Of a stretch of DNA of 34,161 bases, positions 22,832-31,267 are shown piece after piece. Positions within the stretch are counted from its first letter, which is position 1. Each line of letters starts with the position of its first letter. The DNA comes from a bacterium. GTDB lineage: Bacteria; Omnitrophota; Gorgyraeia; Zapsychrales; Zapsychraceae. A program made the translations under genes and the position numbers. The notes beneath the pieces are model-generated. The model saw only the letters and a program-made list of their open reading frames with translations. It did not search any database and was not told where the DNA came from. The stretch is taken from the NCBI GenBank assembly GCA_030429765.1, contig JAUIER010000010.1, positions 1 through 34,161 of the forward strand. The letters are read 5' to 3'.

Positions 22832-23272
22832 ATGGATCGCAAAGATTTTGCCGGAGAAGTGACCTCAAATGTGCTTGAGGAAAGTGAACAATTAATCATC
22901 GATTTTGAAAAATTACGGAAGATTGCTCAGGGTCAGGAGGCCGTGGTTCCTGTGGTCGTTCAGGATGCTGAATCCAAAGAAGTGCTTTTAATTGGGTACG
23001 CCAATCACAAGGCGCTCAAACACACCTTGGACAATCAAGTGGCCACGTTCTGGAGTACATCGCGCAATGAATTGTGGATCAAGGGATTGACGTCGGGTGA
23101 TCAGTTGGACATCGTCGATGTCTTTGTCAATTGCGAGCAGAATTCATTGCTGTATCTGGTCAAGATGGTCGGAAAGGGATCCTGCCATACCAAGCATGCC
23201 GACGGACAGACCCGTCTGGGATGTTACTATCGACGGATCGTCGGTGATAAACTCGAATTTACCAACAAATAG
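22832..23272 (+). CDS. hisI: HisI-like phosphoribosyl-AMP cyclohydrolase, variant metal site
   Basis: The protein has 146 residues. HisI opens the purine ring of phosphoribosyl-AMP in histidine synthesis. DFEKLRKIAQGQEAVVPVVVQD, LLIGYANHKALKHTL, FWSTSRNELWIKGLTSGD and CHTKHADG are clear family motifs. The three zinc cysteines are present (Cys101, Cys118, Cys131). The usual DCDxD magnesium motif is NCEQN (100-104), so all three Asp are replaced, and the spacing between the second and third Cys is twelve instead of six residues. It is not in a his operon; its only neighbour is a dehydrogenase-like gene. It could be an active variant typical of a lineage or a paralog with another substrate. Confidence 0.8.
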   Translation: MDRKDFAGEVTSNVLEESEQLIIDFEKLRKIAQGQEAVVPVVVQDAESKEVLLIGYANHKALKHTLDNQVATFWSTSRNELWIKGLTSGDQLDIVDVFVNCEQNSLLYLVKMVGKGSCHTKHADGQTRLGCYYRRIVGDKLEFTNK

Positions 23273-23287
23273 GTCAAAGGGGATGCT

Positions 23288-24055
23288 ATGAAGAAGCCAG
23301 TCGCGTTAGTGGGAATCGGTGAAATGGGCGGGGTATTTGCCCGGGGATTATTGAAATATGGTCACCCCGTTTATCCGGTGACGCGTGATATGCAATTAGC
23401 TGATTTGCCGGACCGGCTGACGGATCTAGAGTCGATTATTGTCGCGGTGGGTGAGCGTGACCTGGCATCGGTGTTGGAACAGTTGCCGGCCCAGTGGCAT
23501 GACCGCGTGGTCCTGTTGCAGAATGAATTGCTTCCGCAGGACTGGGCCAAGTTTAAGATTGATAATCCCACTGTCATTTCCGTCTGGTTCGAAAAGAAGC
23601 AACCCAAAGATTACAAGGTTATTATTCCATCGCCGGTCTACGGGCCTAAAGCTGATTTGATCGCTCAAAGTCTGGGATCCATCAATATTTCAACGAAGGT
23701 GCTGGCCTCGTCGGACGATCTGCTTTTTGAATTAATCCTCAAGAATCTATACATTGTCACCACCAATGTCGGCGGACTGAAAGTCGGCGGCAATGTCGGT
23801 GAACTATGGGGGCAGCATCAGGATTTTGCCCGAACGCTGGCTAACGAAGTGCTGGATGTCCAGTTTGCCCTGGCCCAAAAGGAATTTGATCGGGACCGTT
23901 TGATCGGGGAGATGGTCAAGGCCTTTGAAGGTGATCTCGAACACAAATGCATGGGGCGATCTGCGCCTGCACGCCTGGAACGCGCCATCCAACAGGCCGA
24001 TCAGTTTGGATTGGACGTCCCGACCATGCGCGATATTCAAATGGCCGCCAAATAA
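23288..24055 (+). CDS. NAD(P)-binding dehydrogenase-like protein (ketopantoate reductase-like)
   Basis: The protein has 255 residues. VALVGIGEMGGVFARGLLKYGH is a Rossmann nucleotide-binding motif (GxGxxG variant with GIGEMG). The second half contains ELILKNLYIVTTNVGGL and then HKCMGRSAPARLERAIQQADQFGLDVPTM, which parallels the C-terminal domain of ketopantoate reductase/6-phosphogluconate dehydrogenase-like enzymes (catalytic Lys in the ILKN segment, Lys152). The canonical glutamate and other substrate residues of PanE cannot be confirmed by eye. It starts 15 bp after hisI with AAAGGGG six bases upstream, so both genes are probably cotranscribed. The substrate is unknown. Confidence 0.65.
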   Translation: MKKPVALVGIGEMGGVFARGLLKYGHPVYPVTRDMQLADLPDRLTDLESIIVAVGERDLASVLEQLPAQWHDRVVLLQNELLPQDWAKFKIDNPTVISVWFEKKQPKDYKVIIPSPVYGPKADLIAQSLGSINISTKVLASSDDLLFELILKNLYIVTTNVGGLKVGGNVGELWGQHQDFARTLANEVLDVQFALAQKEFDRDRLIGEMVKAFEGDLEHKCMGRSAPARLERAIQQADQFGLDVPTMRDIQMAAK

Positions 24056-24251
24056 TATTCATTTCACACAGTTTTCACCTGCCTGCCGTCAAACTGACAA
24101 AGTATCCTGCGAGAATGATCTTGTTCAACACAATCCCGCCCAAAATCCTCGCTGAATCCCTGCCCAAATCTGTCCTAAACCTGCAGTAATCGAGAGGTAT
24201 GCAGCGGGAAAATCCGGCTGTATGCCTGTTTTGGGCAAATTTGGCTGAGAT

Positions 24252-24279
24252 TTGTAATTTTGTGTAGATCATGTATAAT
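24252..24279 (+). promoter_or_regulatory. Predicted promoter of the ppx-ppk1 cluster
   Basis: TTGTAA (24252-24257) and TATAAT (24274-24279) are 16 bp apart; ATCATG precedes the -10. AAAAGGAG precedes the ATG at 24300. The 244-bp gap upstream (24056-24299) otherwise holds no gene; a GCCCAAAA/TTTTGGGC pair is present but far apart. Confidence 0.6.
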
Positions 24280-24299
24280 ACAGCTCCAAAAGGAGAAAC

Positions 24300-25835
24300 A
24301 TGCGAGCAGCCATTATCGATATCGGATCACATTCCACCAAGCTCTTCATCGCGGAAGATGATGGGGAGAACCTCAAAATTATTGAAACCCTCCGTAATGC
24401 CAATGACTTAGGAAAAAGCTCTTTCTATAAGGGAAAAATCGCCCAGGACGTATTCAATGACGTTATCGAGGTCTTAAACCGGTACAAACAAGTACTTGAG
24501 GGTTATGATATCGAAGTCGTCCGGGTGATTGCCACAACGGCGGTGCGCGAGGCGATCAACCGGAATATTTTTATTGACACCGTCCGGCGAATGACCGGGT
24601 TTGAGATTGAGGTGTTGAGTGTGGGGGATGTGGTTTATTACATCGACGCCTTTATCTCCTATAAGCTGAACAAGACCTATCCGATTAACGAAAAAAATCT
24701 ACTGATTGTTGAGCTCGGTGGCGGCAGTATGGATATTTCTGTGCTGGAAAAAGGTTTTGCCGTGGCCAGTTTCGGAATGCCGTTGGGAACTCTACGGCTC
24801 TATCAATTCAAGAACCGTATAGACGGCAGTAAACGCGAGGTGTATCAGGCGCTCGAGGAATATGTTGAGAATGAGATCATCAATACCAAACGTTCATTTC
24901 CAGACATCAAGATTGACGATATCATCCTGATTGATGAGAGCCATTCCATGGCCATTCACAAAATCCTTCCTGACAACAAGCGGGACGGAAATTTCTTTAA
25001 GTTCCGTTATAGCGAATCCGAAGAGTTAGTGCGTAAAATTCAGACGCACAAGATGGAGGATATTTCGGAGATGTTCGATGTGCCGCTGGAAATGTCGGAC
25101 TCCATCGACGGGTACGCGATTATTCTCAATAAGTTATTTAAGCTGGTCAAGAAACGTTCGATTTTTATCCTCGAAACTTCGTTGGCCGAGGCGCTGCTGG
25201 CCAATACCATTTTCGGAACAGATCTATCGCAAAAGTACCGCAAAGAAAACCAGTTGATCTCGGTGGCAAGATTTTTGTGTCACAAGTATGACCTGGATAT
25301 TAAACACACCCGTCATGTGGCCTTTTTATCAGAAGAGCTTTTTCGGCAGCTCAAGGATCTGTTGGGGCTGGAAGAGGACCAGTTGCTGTATCTAACGCTG
25401 GCCGCTTATCTCCATAATATCGGATTATTTATCAATAATCGTTCGCATCACAAACATACCGAGTACATCATTAATTCGTTGAGTCTTTTCAGGCTTCAGC
25501 CCGAGGAGATCAAGATGATCGCGTCCATCGCTCGATATCACCGTAAGGCGACGCCGCAGAAATCACATTACAATTATGTGAGTTTATCGTCAGACGAACA
25601 GCTCGTGGTGCAGAAGCTGAGCTCGATTCTGCGGATTGCCAATGCCCTGGATGCGTCGCATAAACAAAAAATCAAACAGATTGATGTTCAGATGAAAAAG
25701 CGCGGGCTCATCACGCTGGACGTGTACACGCAGGACAGCATCGCGCTCGAACGGACATCATTTCTCGATCGCAAACGTTTCTTTGAAGAAATATCCGGAA
25801 AAAGTATCAATCTTAAAGTCAAACCAATCGCCTAG
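24300..25835 (+). CDS. ppx: Exopolyphosphatase/GppA-family phosphatase with C-terminal HD domain
   Basis: The protein has 511 residues. The N-terminal actin-like half has IDIGSHSTKLFI, TTAVREAINRNIF and ELGGGSMDISVLEKG, the phosphate-binding loops of Ppx/GppA. The C-terminal half is an HD-type module: RHVAFLSEELF, YLHNIG (His372-Asn373), HHKHTEYII and IARYHRKATPQKSH. As in E. coli Ppx (LHE), the canonical HD pair is changed. The enzyme hydrolyses polyphosphate or pppGpp in the cytosol. The next gene, 9 bp away, is ppk1, a common pairing. The C-terminal module is closely similar to that of the metallophosphoesterase fusion two genes downstream. Confidence 0.93.
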   Translation: MRAAIIDIGSHSTKLFIAEDDGENLKIIETLRNANDLGKSSFYKGKIAQDVFNDVIEVLNRYKQVLEGYDIEVVRVIATTAVREAINRNIFIDTVRRMTGFEIEVLSVGDVVYYIDAFISYKLNKTYPINEKNLLIVELGGGSMDISVLEKGFAVASFGMPLGTLRLYQFKNRIDGSKREVYQALEEYVENEIINTKRSFPDIKIDDIILIDESHSMAIHKILPDNKRDGNFFKFRYSESEELVRKIQTHKMEDISEMFDVPLEMSDSIDGYAIILNKLFKLVKKRSIFILETSLAEALLANTIFGTDLSQKYRKENQLISVARFLCHKYDLDIKHTRHVAFLSEELFRQLKDLLGLEEDQLLYLTLAAYLHNIGLFINNRSHHKHTEYIINSLSLFRLQPEEIKMIASIARYHRKATPQKSHYNYVSLSSDEQLVVQKLSSILRIANALDASHKQKIKQIDVQMKKRGLITLDVYTQDSIALERTSFLDRKRFFEEISGKSINLKVKPIA

Positions 25836-25844
25836 AAAGTACAT

Positions 25845-27857
25845 ATGGAAGCCAAAGATAAATACATTCCCCGGGACCTCAGCTGGCTGCTCTTTAATGA
25901 GCGCGTTTTGAATGAGGCGACGGAACCGCAAAACCCTCTGCTGGAACAGGCCAAGTTTCTGGCCATTTTTGTTAGCAATCTAGACGAGTTCTACGCGGTG
26001 CGTGTGGCCAGTCTGAAGAACAGAATTGAATCTCAGGTCAACGATACGCTTTATGGTTACTCGGCGACACAATTGCTGGAACATATCCTTGAGTACTCCC
26101 AAAATCTGATCAAGCAATTGTATCAAACATATCAGAAGAACATTCTCAAGCAGTTTGAGACGCACAAAATTTATATCCGGAAATGTACCGACCTCAGAAA
26201 AGAACAGGCGAAATTTGTCGAGGATTATTTTCAGACGACGCTGTACCCGATCGTTACGCCGCTGGCCGTGGATCCGGGGCATCCGTTCCCGGTACTGCCG
26301 TCAAAAACCCTGGCGTTCGCGGTCCATGTTAAGCGAAAGGGCGAGGAGAATCTGGCGATTGTTCCGATCCCGAAAAACATTCCGCGCCTGCTGCGAGTGC
26401 CGTCGGCCCGGGATGAATATTGTTTTGTGCTGATTGAAGAGGTGATCCGTGTGTATCTCGAACAGTTTTTTAAAGGATATGAATTGGTGGATTTTTCATT
26501 GTTCCGTGTTGTCCGGGACAGCGAGTTGGAAGACGGAGATGCATCGACGCCGGATCTGTTGAAAACGATTGATCGGCAGGTCAAAAAACGCTCCTTTGCC
26601 AAACCGGTATATCTGGAAGTGGAACGCAAATGCAGTCCGGACCTGTTGCTGATGCTGTGCGACGGTCTTAAATTTGTGATGGACGAGGTTACCGAAATTG
26701 ACAGCGATTTTGATCTGACGTTTCTATTTGAACTATTTGGTCATATTGATAATTCCAAACTCAAGTATCCAAGCTTCACGCCGGCCACGGTGGAATACGA
26801 GGATATCTTTGAGCACATCAAACAGCAGGACTTTCTGATCCACATGCCGTTTCAGTCGTTTGACCCGACAGTGGATCTGGTCCAGTCGGCAGCGCGCGAT
26901 CCGAATGTGCTGGCCATCAAGATGACGCTTTACCGGACCGACAAGGGATCGGCTATCATTGACGCGCTCAAAGAGGCGGCGGTTAACGGCAAGCAGGTCA
27001 CGACGCTCGTCGAGATCAAGGCCCGGTTTGACGAGGAAAATAATATTCGCTGGACGCGCCAGCTTGAAGAAGCCGGCTGTCATGTGATCTATGGTATTCC
27101 CGGACTGAAAGTCCATTCCAAAATGACACTGGTGGTGCGTGAAGAGGAAGGCCGTATCCAGCGTTATGTTCATTTGTCGACCGGCAATTACAACCAGAAG
27201 ACTTCTGAGATTTATACGGACGTCGGTTATTTTACGGTGAACGAAGACATTGCCCGTGATATTTCCGAACTGTTCAATGTGATCACCGGTTATTCGCAAC
27301 CCACACATTGGGATCAGATCATCGCGGCGCCGGACAAGATGCGGGATTACACGATGGCCTTGATCGAGCGGGAGATCAAATTCCAGAAGAAGTACAAAAA
27401 CGGACATATTTTCGCAAAGTTCAATTCGTTAGAAGATCTCAAGATCATTGATAAACTGTATGAGGCCTCTCAGGCAGGCGTCAAGATCAAGTTGATCGTC
27501 CGCGGCATCTGCTGTCTGATCCCGGGGATTGAGGGGCTCAGTGAGAACATCGAGGTCAAGAGTGTCGTCGGCAGGTTTCTCGAGCACACCCGGATATTTA
27601 TCTACAATAATAATGACAACCCGCGTGTGTTTCTAAGCTCAGCCGATTGGATGAAACGTAATTTTGACCGGCGGATCGAAATCCTATTCGAAGTCAATAA
27701 GGCGGATATCAAGGACCATCTCCGAAAGATCATGAATTTGTATTGGAAGGACGTGCACAATTCCTGGGAGCTGAATTCTGTCGGTGAGTACATGAAGCTG
27801 GAAAGTAAAGGCAAGGCCTACAATATTCAGCAGGATCTGATTGAGCGCTACGCATAG
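25845..27857 (+). CDS. ppk1: Polyphosphate kinase 1
   Basis: The protein has 670 residues, close to the usual size. The N domain begins RDLSWLLFNERVLNEA, and LAIFVSNLDEFYAVRVASL follows. The catalytic core has His424 in LKVHSKM, the site of autophosphorylation, and a second His581 in FLEHTRIFIY. Their spacing (157 residues) is the same as His435 and His592 of E. coli PPK1. STGNYNQKTSEIYTDVGYFT and GICCLIPGIEGLSENI are conserved. It builds polyphosphate from ATP, reversibly. It starts 9 bp after ppx and is followed 29 bp later by the metallophosphoesterase-HD gene. The ribosome site is weak (AGAAAG). Confidence 0.97.
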   Translation: MEAKDKYIPRDLSWLLFNERVLNEATEPQNPLLEQAKFLAIFVSNLDEFYAVRVASLKNRIESQVNDTLYGYSATQLLEHILEYSQNLIKQLYQTYQKNILKQFETHKIYIRKCTDLRKEQAKFVEDYFQTTLYPIVTPLAVDPGHPFPVLPSKTLAFAVHVKRKGEENLAIVPIPKNIPRLLRVPSARDEYCFVLIEEVIRVYLEQFFKGYELVDFSLFRVVRDSELEDGDASTPDLLKTIDRQVKKRSFAKPVYLEVERKCSPDLLLMLCDGLKFVMDEVTEIDSDFDLTFLFELFGHIDNSKLKYPSFTPATVEYEDIFEHIKQQDFLIHMPFQSFDPTVDLVQSAARDPNVLAIKMTLYRTDKGSAIIDALKEAAVNGKQVTTLVEIKARFDEENNIRWTRQLEEAGCHVIYGIPGLKVHSKMTLVVREEEGRIQRYVHLSTGNYNQKTSEIYTDVGYFTVNEDIARDISELFNVITGYSQPTHWDQIIAAPDKMRDYTMALIEREIKFQKKYKNGHIFAKFNSLEDLKIIDKLYEASQAGVKIKLIVRGICCLIPGIEGLSENIEVKSVVGRFLEHTRIFIYNNNDNPRVFLSSADWMKRNFDRRIEILFEVNKADIKDHLRKIMNLYWKDVHNSWELNSVGEYMKLESKGKAYNIQQDLIERYA

Positions 27858-27886
27858 GCGGTTTCATTCATCCATGACAGTGTTAT

Positions 27887-29233
27887 ATGGCGGCAGCAAA
27901 TACTAAATCCATAGCCGTGATCGCCGACGCGCATGCCAATTTGCCGGCGTTACAGGCCGTTCTTAAAGACATTCGCCGTCGGGACATTGATCAGGTTTGG
28001 TACCTCGGAGATTTTCTGGGGTACGGGGCCTTTCCCAATGAAGTGGTCGATGAGATCCGATCCAATGGCGATCGCGTCATTGTCGGGAATCATGATCTCA
28101 GTGTCATCCATATCCCGGATGAACGGCTGAAGCGGTTACAGAGAAAGAATTATTCGAAGTTTCTTTCATTTGGCTGGACACAGCGCAATTTGAGTCCAGC
28201 GAACCGGTCCTATTTGCTGGCATTGCCGCCGCAATTGAAAGTCCGTGCGCTGGAAACTGACTTTCTGCTGGTGCATGGGAGTCCGGCGCGGATCGACGAG
28301 CCCTTGACCCGTTCAATGCCGGATCTTCGGTTCGAGGAGTTAGCCGATCAGGTCAGAGCCGATGTGGTGTTATGCGGGCATACGCATGTGTATTTTGACC
28401 GGAGTCACAATGACGTTCGTTTTATCAATCCGGGAAGCGTCGGGCGTCCGTTCGACGGTGATCCCCGGGCGTCATACGCGGTGCTGACCCGGGTTAACAG
28501 GGAAATTCAATCGGAAAATATCAGGGTTAAATATAACGTTCAACGAGCTGTTCAAGCAATGCAACAACGGGGGTTTGCCGACGATATGATTCAATCTATA
28601 GCCGAAGGACAAAGCCTGGACACGATTCAGGCCCAGAAGGATTTAGAAAACAAACGCATGCAACTAATAACCGCGGCCATGGAATTGGCCATCGCTTGCT
28701 GTTATGAAAAAAAACATGCGCATCATGTCACCGATTTAAGTATGCGATTGTTCGATGAATTAGAGGAGCTGCATGGTTTAAACGATCATGACCGAATGCT
28801 GCTCGAGGCGGCGGCGATTCTGCATGATATCGGTTGGATCAGCGGACGCTCCAAGCATCATAAAACATCGCGCAACATTATCCTGGCCGATACGTTGCTG
28901 CCGTTATCCAGAGAGGACCGGATCATGGTGGCCTTAATCGCGCGTTATCATCGACGGGCGGCCCCGCAGGATTCACATCGGTATTATCGGAATTTGTCGG
29001 AGATGAATAAGGGCCGGGTTCGGAAAATGGCCGGACTGTTGCGAATCGCGGACGGTCTGGATCGAAGGCACATCAGCGCGGTCAAAGATTTAACGTGCAT
29101 GGCGAGTGATGATCGGGTGGTCATTCACGTGGTTTCCGATGGTTTGGGCTTGTGGGAGAAGAACGCGGCATTGAAAAAATCTGACGTGTTTTGTGCTGTC
29201 ATGAACCGGACGTTGAATATCAAAGTCAATTAA
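27887..29233 (+). CDS. Metallophosphoesterase-HD fusion protein in the polyphosphate cluster
   Basis: The protein has 448 residues in two domains. Residues 8 to about 205 form a calcineurin-like phosphoesterase of the YfcE/MJ0936 type: Asp14 and His16 (IADAHAN), Asp42 (YLGDFLGYG), Asn68-His69 (GNHD), His130 (LLVHGSP), and His165 and His167 (CGHTHV). All metal ligands look intact. A helical linker (about 215-255) follows. Residues 255-448 form an HD domain like the C-terminal half of Ppx: His313-Asp314 in ILHDIG, His324-His325 in SKHHKTS and IARYHRRAAPQDSH at 351-364. Unlike the neighbouring Ppx, it has a full HD pair. I infer a bifunctional phosphohydrolase acting on polyphosphate, nucleotide second messengers or related compounds. 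The ribosome site is poor. The architecture is not one I recognise. Confidence 0.85.
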   Translation: MAAANTKSIAVIADAHANLPALQAVLKDIRRRDIDQVWYLGDFLGYGAFPNEVVDEIRSNGDRVIVGNHDLSVIHIPDERLKRLQRKNYSKFLSFGWTQRNLSPANRSYLLALPPQLKVRALETDFLLVHGSPARIDEPLTRSMPDLRFEELADQVRADVVLCGHTHVYFDRSHNDVRFINPGSVGRPFDGDPRASYAVLTRVNREIQSENIRVKYNVQRAVQAMQQRGFADDMIQSIAEGQSLDTIQAQKDLENKRMQLITAAMELAIACCYEKKHAHHVTDLSMRLFDELEELHGLNDHDRMLLEAAAILHDIGWISGRSKHHKTSRNIILADTLLPLSREDRIMVALIARYHRRAAPQDSHRYYRNLSEMNKGRVRKMAGLLRIADGLDRRHISAVKDLTCMASDDRVVIHVVSDGLGLWEKNAALKKSDVFCAVMNRTLNIKVN

Positions 29234-29244
29234 AAGGAAATACT

Positions 29245-30588
29245 ATGGCAAAGAAAATATATTGTGGCGTGGATGTCGGCGGAACCAAGGTCCTGGCCGG
29301 TTTGGTGGACTCATCCGGACAGGTGATCAGTCGAAAGAAGATCGCCACCCCGCAAAAGGCCTCCGCGACTCGAATTTACAATCAGATCAGGCAGTTAATT
29401 ACCGATTTGCTGAAAGAAAGCGGCGTGGATGCGGATTCGGTGCGCGGGATCGGCATGGGCATTCCGGGTATCGTATTGCCGAATCAGATCGATATTCTGC
29501 GCGCGCCGAATATCAATCTGGCGAATTTCCCCTTGGCTGAGCGTTTGTCCAAACATTTTGGATTGAAGGTGGTGCTCGGTAATGATGTTAATCTGGGACT
29601 ACTGGGAGAGATGTGGCTCGGTATTGGCAAAGGTCATGAGAACATGGTGGGGCTGTTTCCCGGGACGGGCGTCGGCGGAGCGATTATCCTCAACGGAAAG
29701 TTGGTGCTTGGGGCGCAGGGGGCGGCCGGCGAGTTGGGGCATGTGATCGTCGAACAAGGAAGCTCCAAGAGCAGTGCCGGATTGTACGGCACGCTTGAGG
29801 CGCTGGCCTCAAGACGCGCGGTTGAACGCGAGATCCGGGCCGCCATGAAAAATGGCCACAAATCTGTGGTGACTAAATATCTGAGCCGGCCTTCCGATGT
29901 CATCAAGAGCAAGATGATTCTCAAGGCGTTGGAGAAAAAAGATCCCGTAGTTGTGAAGGTGATCAATGAAGTTTGTGTGACGCTGGCGAATGCCTGTATA
30001 TCGATGCGTCATGCGCTAAATCCGGATTTGATTGTCCTGGGCGGCGGGCTGATCGAGGCTTGCGGAAAGTACATGCTGCCGCGAATTCGGCGCCGTTGTA
30101 ACGCGAGCCCATTCTTGAAAGGTATCGACAATTGTAAGATTGTACCGTCACAATTGGCGGATGATGCGGTAATGATCGGGGCGGTGGCGCTTCTTAAGCA
30201 GGAACTCAAGAAGAAATCCACCCTGAAAAGCCGCCGCTATCCCATTGTCCAGCTGCAACGCGGAAATAAAATCGTGATTGATGATAAAACGATCAAGACA
30301 GATTTTTATATCGGTCCCGCGGGGCGTATCCGGGCGGTGGATTCCAGCACGGCTTTCAAGATCTATGTCCAGAAAAAGACGCTCACCGAGAAAATTCTGA
30401 AGAAATTCTGCAAAAAAAGCACCGACGTCCTGATCGTGGCCAAGGGGACCAAGGCATTGCGCCTTTCGCAGGACGCCAAGGATTTTCTCGTTGAAAATTC
30501 CATCGAATGCACGATTTTACCGATCCGCGATGCCATCCATGCGTACAGCACGGTGAACAAGGTCAAGGCCTTGTTTGTATCGCAGTAG
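29245..30588 (+). CDS. ROK-family kinase fused to an Mth938-like domain
   Basis: The protein has 447 residues from the ATG at 29245 (AAAAGGAAA upstream; a longer frame begins inside the previous gene). Residues 1-320 are a ROK sugar kinase: DVGGTKVLAGLVD, GIGMGIPGIV, Asn113-Asp114 in GNDVN (catalytic base), GTGVGGAII and LIVLGGGLI. After GELGHV (His166) the usual zinc motif CxCGxxGCxE is absent: the stretch GSSKSSAGLYGTLE has no cysteine. Residues about 331-445 match the Mth938/DUF498 fold: IVIDDKTIKTDFYIGPAGRI, DVLIVAKGTKALRLSQDAKDFL, CTILPIRDAIHAYSTVNKVKALF. Mth938 domains have no known enzymatic role. It is probably glucokinase-like by family, but with a missing structural zinc the substrate is uncertain. 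Confidence 0.85.
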   Translation: MAKKIYCGVDVGGTKVLAGLVDSSGQVISRKKIATPQKASATRIYNQIRQLITDLLKESGVDADSVRGIGMGIPGIVLPNQIDILRAPNINLANFPLAERLSKHFGLKVVLGNDVNLGLLGEMWLGIGKGHENMVGLFPGTGVGGAIILNGKLVLGAQGAAGELGHVIVEQGSSKSSAGLYGTLEALASRRAVEREIRAAMKNGHKSVVTKYLSRPSDVIKSKMILKALEKKDPVVVKVINEVCVTLANACISMRHALNPDLIVLGGGLIEACGKYMLPRIRRRCNASPFLKGIDNCKIVPSQLADDAVMIGAVALLKQELKKKSTLKSRRYPIVQLQRGNKIVIDDKTIKTDFYIGPAGRIRAVDSSTAFKIYVQKKTLTEKILKKFCKKSTDVLIVAKGTKALRLSQDAKDFLVENSIECTILPIRDAIHAYSTVNKVKALFVSQ

Positions 30589-30702
30589 AGGTGTGTGAGT
30601 TCAATCGAGGCATTCGTTTTGGTCGATCCGGCGGCTTGTTTCACGAAAGTCTTAAGCTTATTAGCCTTAATAGGATAGGTCGATTGATTGGTAGAATATT
30701 GC

Positions 30703-30730
30703 TTGTAATCCCATGAATAATTTGTATAAT
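30703..30730 (+). promoter_or_regulatory. Predicted mscL promoter
   Basis: TTGTAA (30703-30708) and TATAAT (30725-30730) are 16 bp apart, the same boxes as the ppx promoter. TTAGCCT follows the -10 at 30730-30736 and also occurs at 30661-30667. The rest of 30589-30702 holds no gene. Confidence 0.65.
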
Positions 30731-30781
30731 TAGCCTAAGCTTGGGGACACAGGTAAACCAAATTAAGGAAAGGATTATAAT

Positions 30782-31183
30782 ATGTCCATGTTAAAGGAAT
30801 TTAAAGAGTTTGCGATGAAGGGAAACGTGGTCGATATGGCCGTGGGGATCATCATCGGTGGCGCTTTCGGAAAGATTGTCAGCTCATTGGTGAATGATGT
30901 GATTATGCCGCCTATCGGTGTTTTGACTGGTGGGATGGATTTCAGCAAGATGGGATTGACGATTAAGGAAGCCGTTGGGGATGAGGAAGCGGTTGTGATT
31001 GCTTATGGTCAGTTTATCAATCATACCATTAACTTCCTGATCGTAGCCGCGTCAATCTTTGTATTGGTCAAGGCCATGAACAGTATGAAAAAGAAGGAAG
31101 AAGAGAAGCCGGCGGCTCCTCCAAAGCCTTCCAAAGAAGAAGTATTGTTAACTGAGATTCGCGACGCACTTCGCGCCAAGTAA
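30782..31183 (+). CDS. mscL: Large-conductance mechanosensitive channel MscL
   Basis: The protein has 133 residues. The N-terminal helix [42 protein letters not shown] is the classic pore-lining TM1, with the Gly-Ala pattern used for gating. The second TM segment is around [24 protein letters not shown], followed by a short C-terminal helix with Lys/Glu and a [21 protein letters not shown] bundle. It opens on membrane stretch to release solutes under hypo-osmotic shock. AAGGAAAGG precedes the ATG. It is monocistronic between its own promoter and a strong terminator. Confidence 0.97.
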   Translation: MSMLKEFKEFAMKGNVVDMAVGIIIGGAFGKIVSSLVNDVIMPPIGVLTGGMDFSKMGLTIKEAVGDEEAVVIAYGQFINHTINFLIVAASIFVLVKAMNSMKKKEEEKPAAPPKPSKEEVLLTEIRDALRAK

Positions 31184-31207
31184 CATACATTTTTAGAATC
31201 ATTTAGG

Positions 31208-31262
31208 GCAGTAAGCCGTAAGTTTGAGTTGATCCGAGCTTACGGCTTGCTGCTTTTTTTTT
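31208..31262 (+). terminator. Strong rho-independent terminator after mscL
   Basis: A 15-bp stem, GCAGTAAGCCGTAAG (31208-31222) with CTTACGGCTTGCTGC (31239-31253), contains one T-G pair and is followed by nine T (31254-31262). Confidence 0.92.
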
Positions 31263-31267
31263 GACAT

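Noticed and set aside
25404-25421. Loss of the HD pair (His-Asn) in Ppx as a sign of a dead enzyme
   Set aside because: E. coli Ppx also has a changed pair (LHE), and the active site of Ppx/GppA is in the actin-like half.
26733-27407. 224-codon open frame on the minus strand
   Set aside because: It is antisense to the conserved catalytic core of ppk1 and has no recognisable domain.
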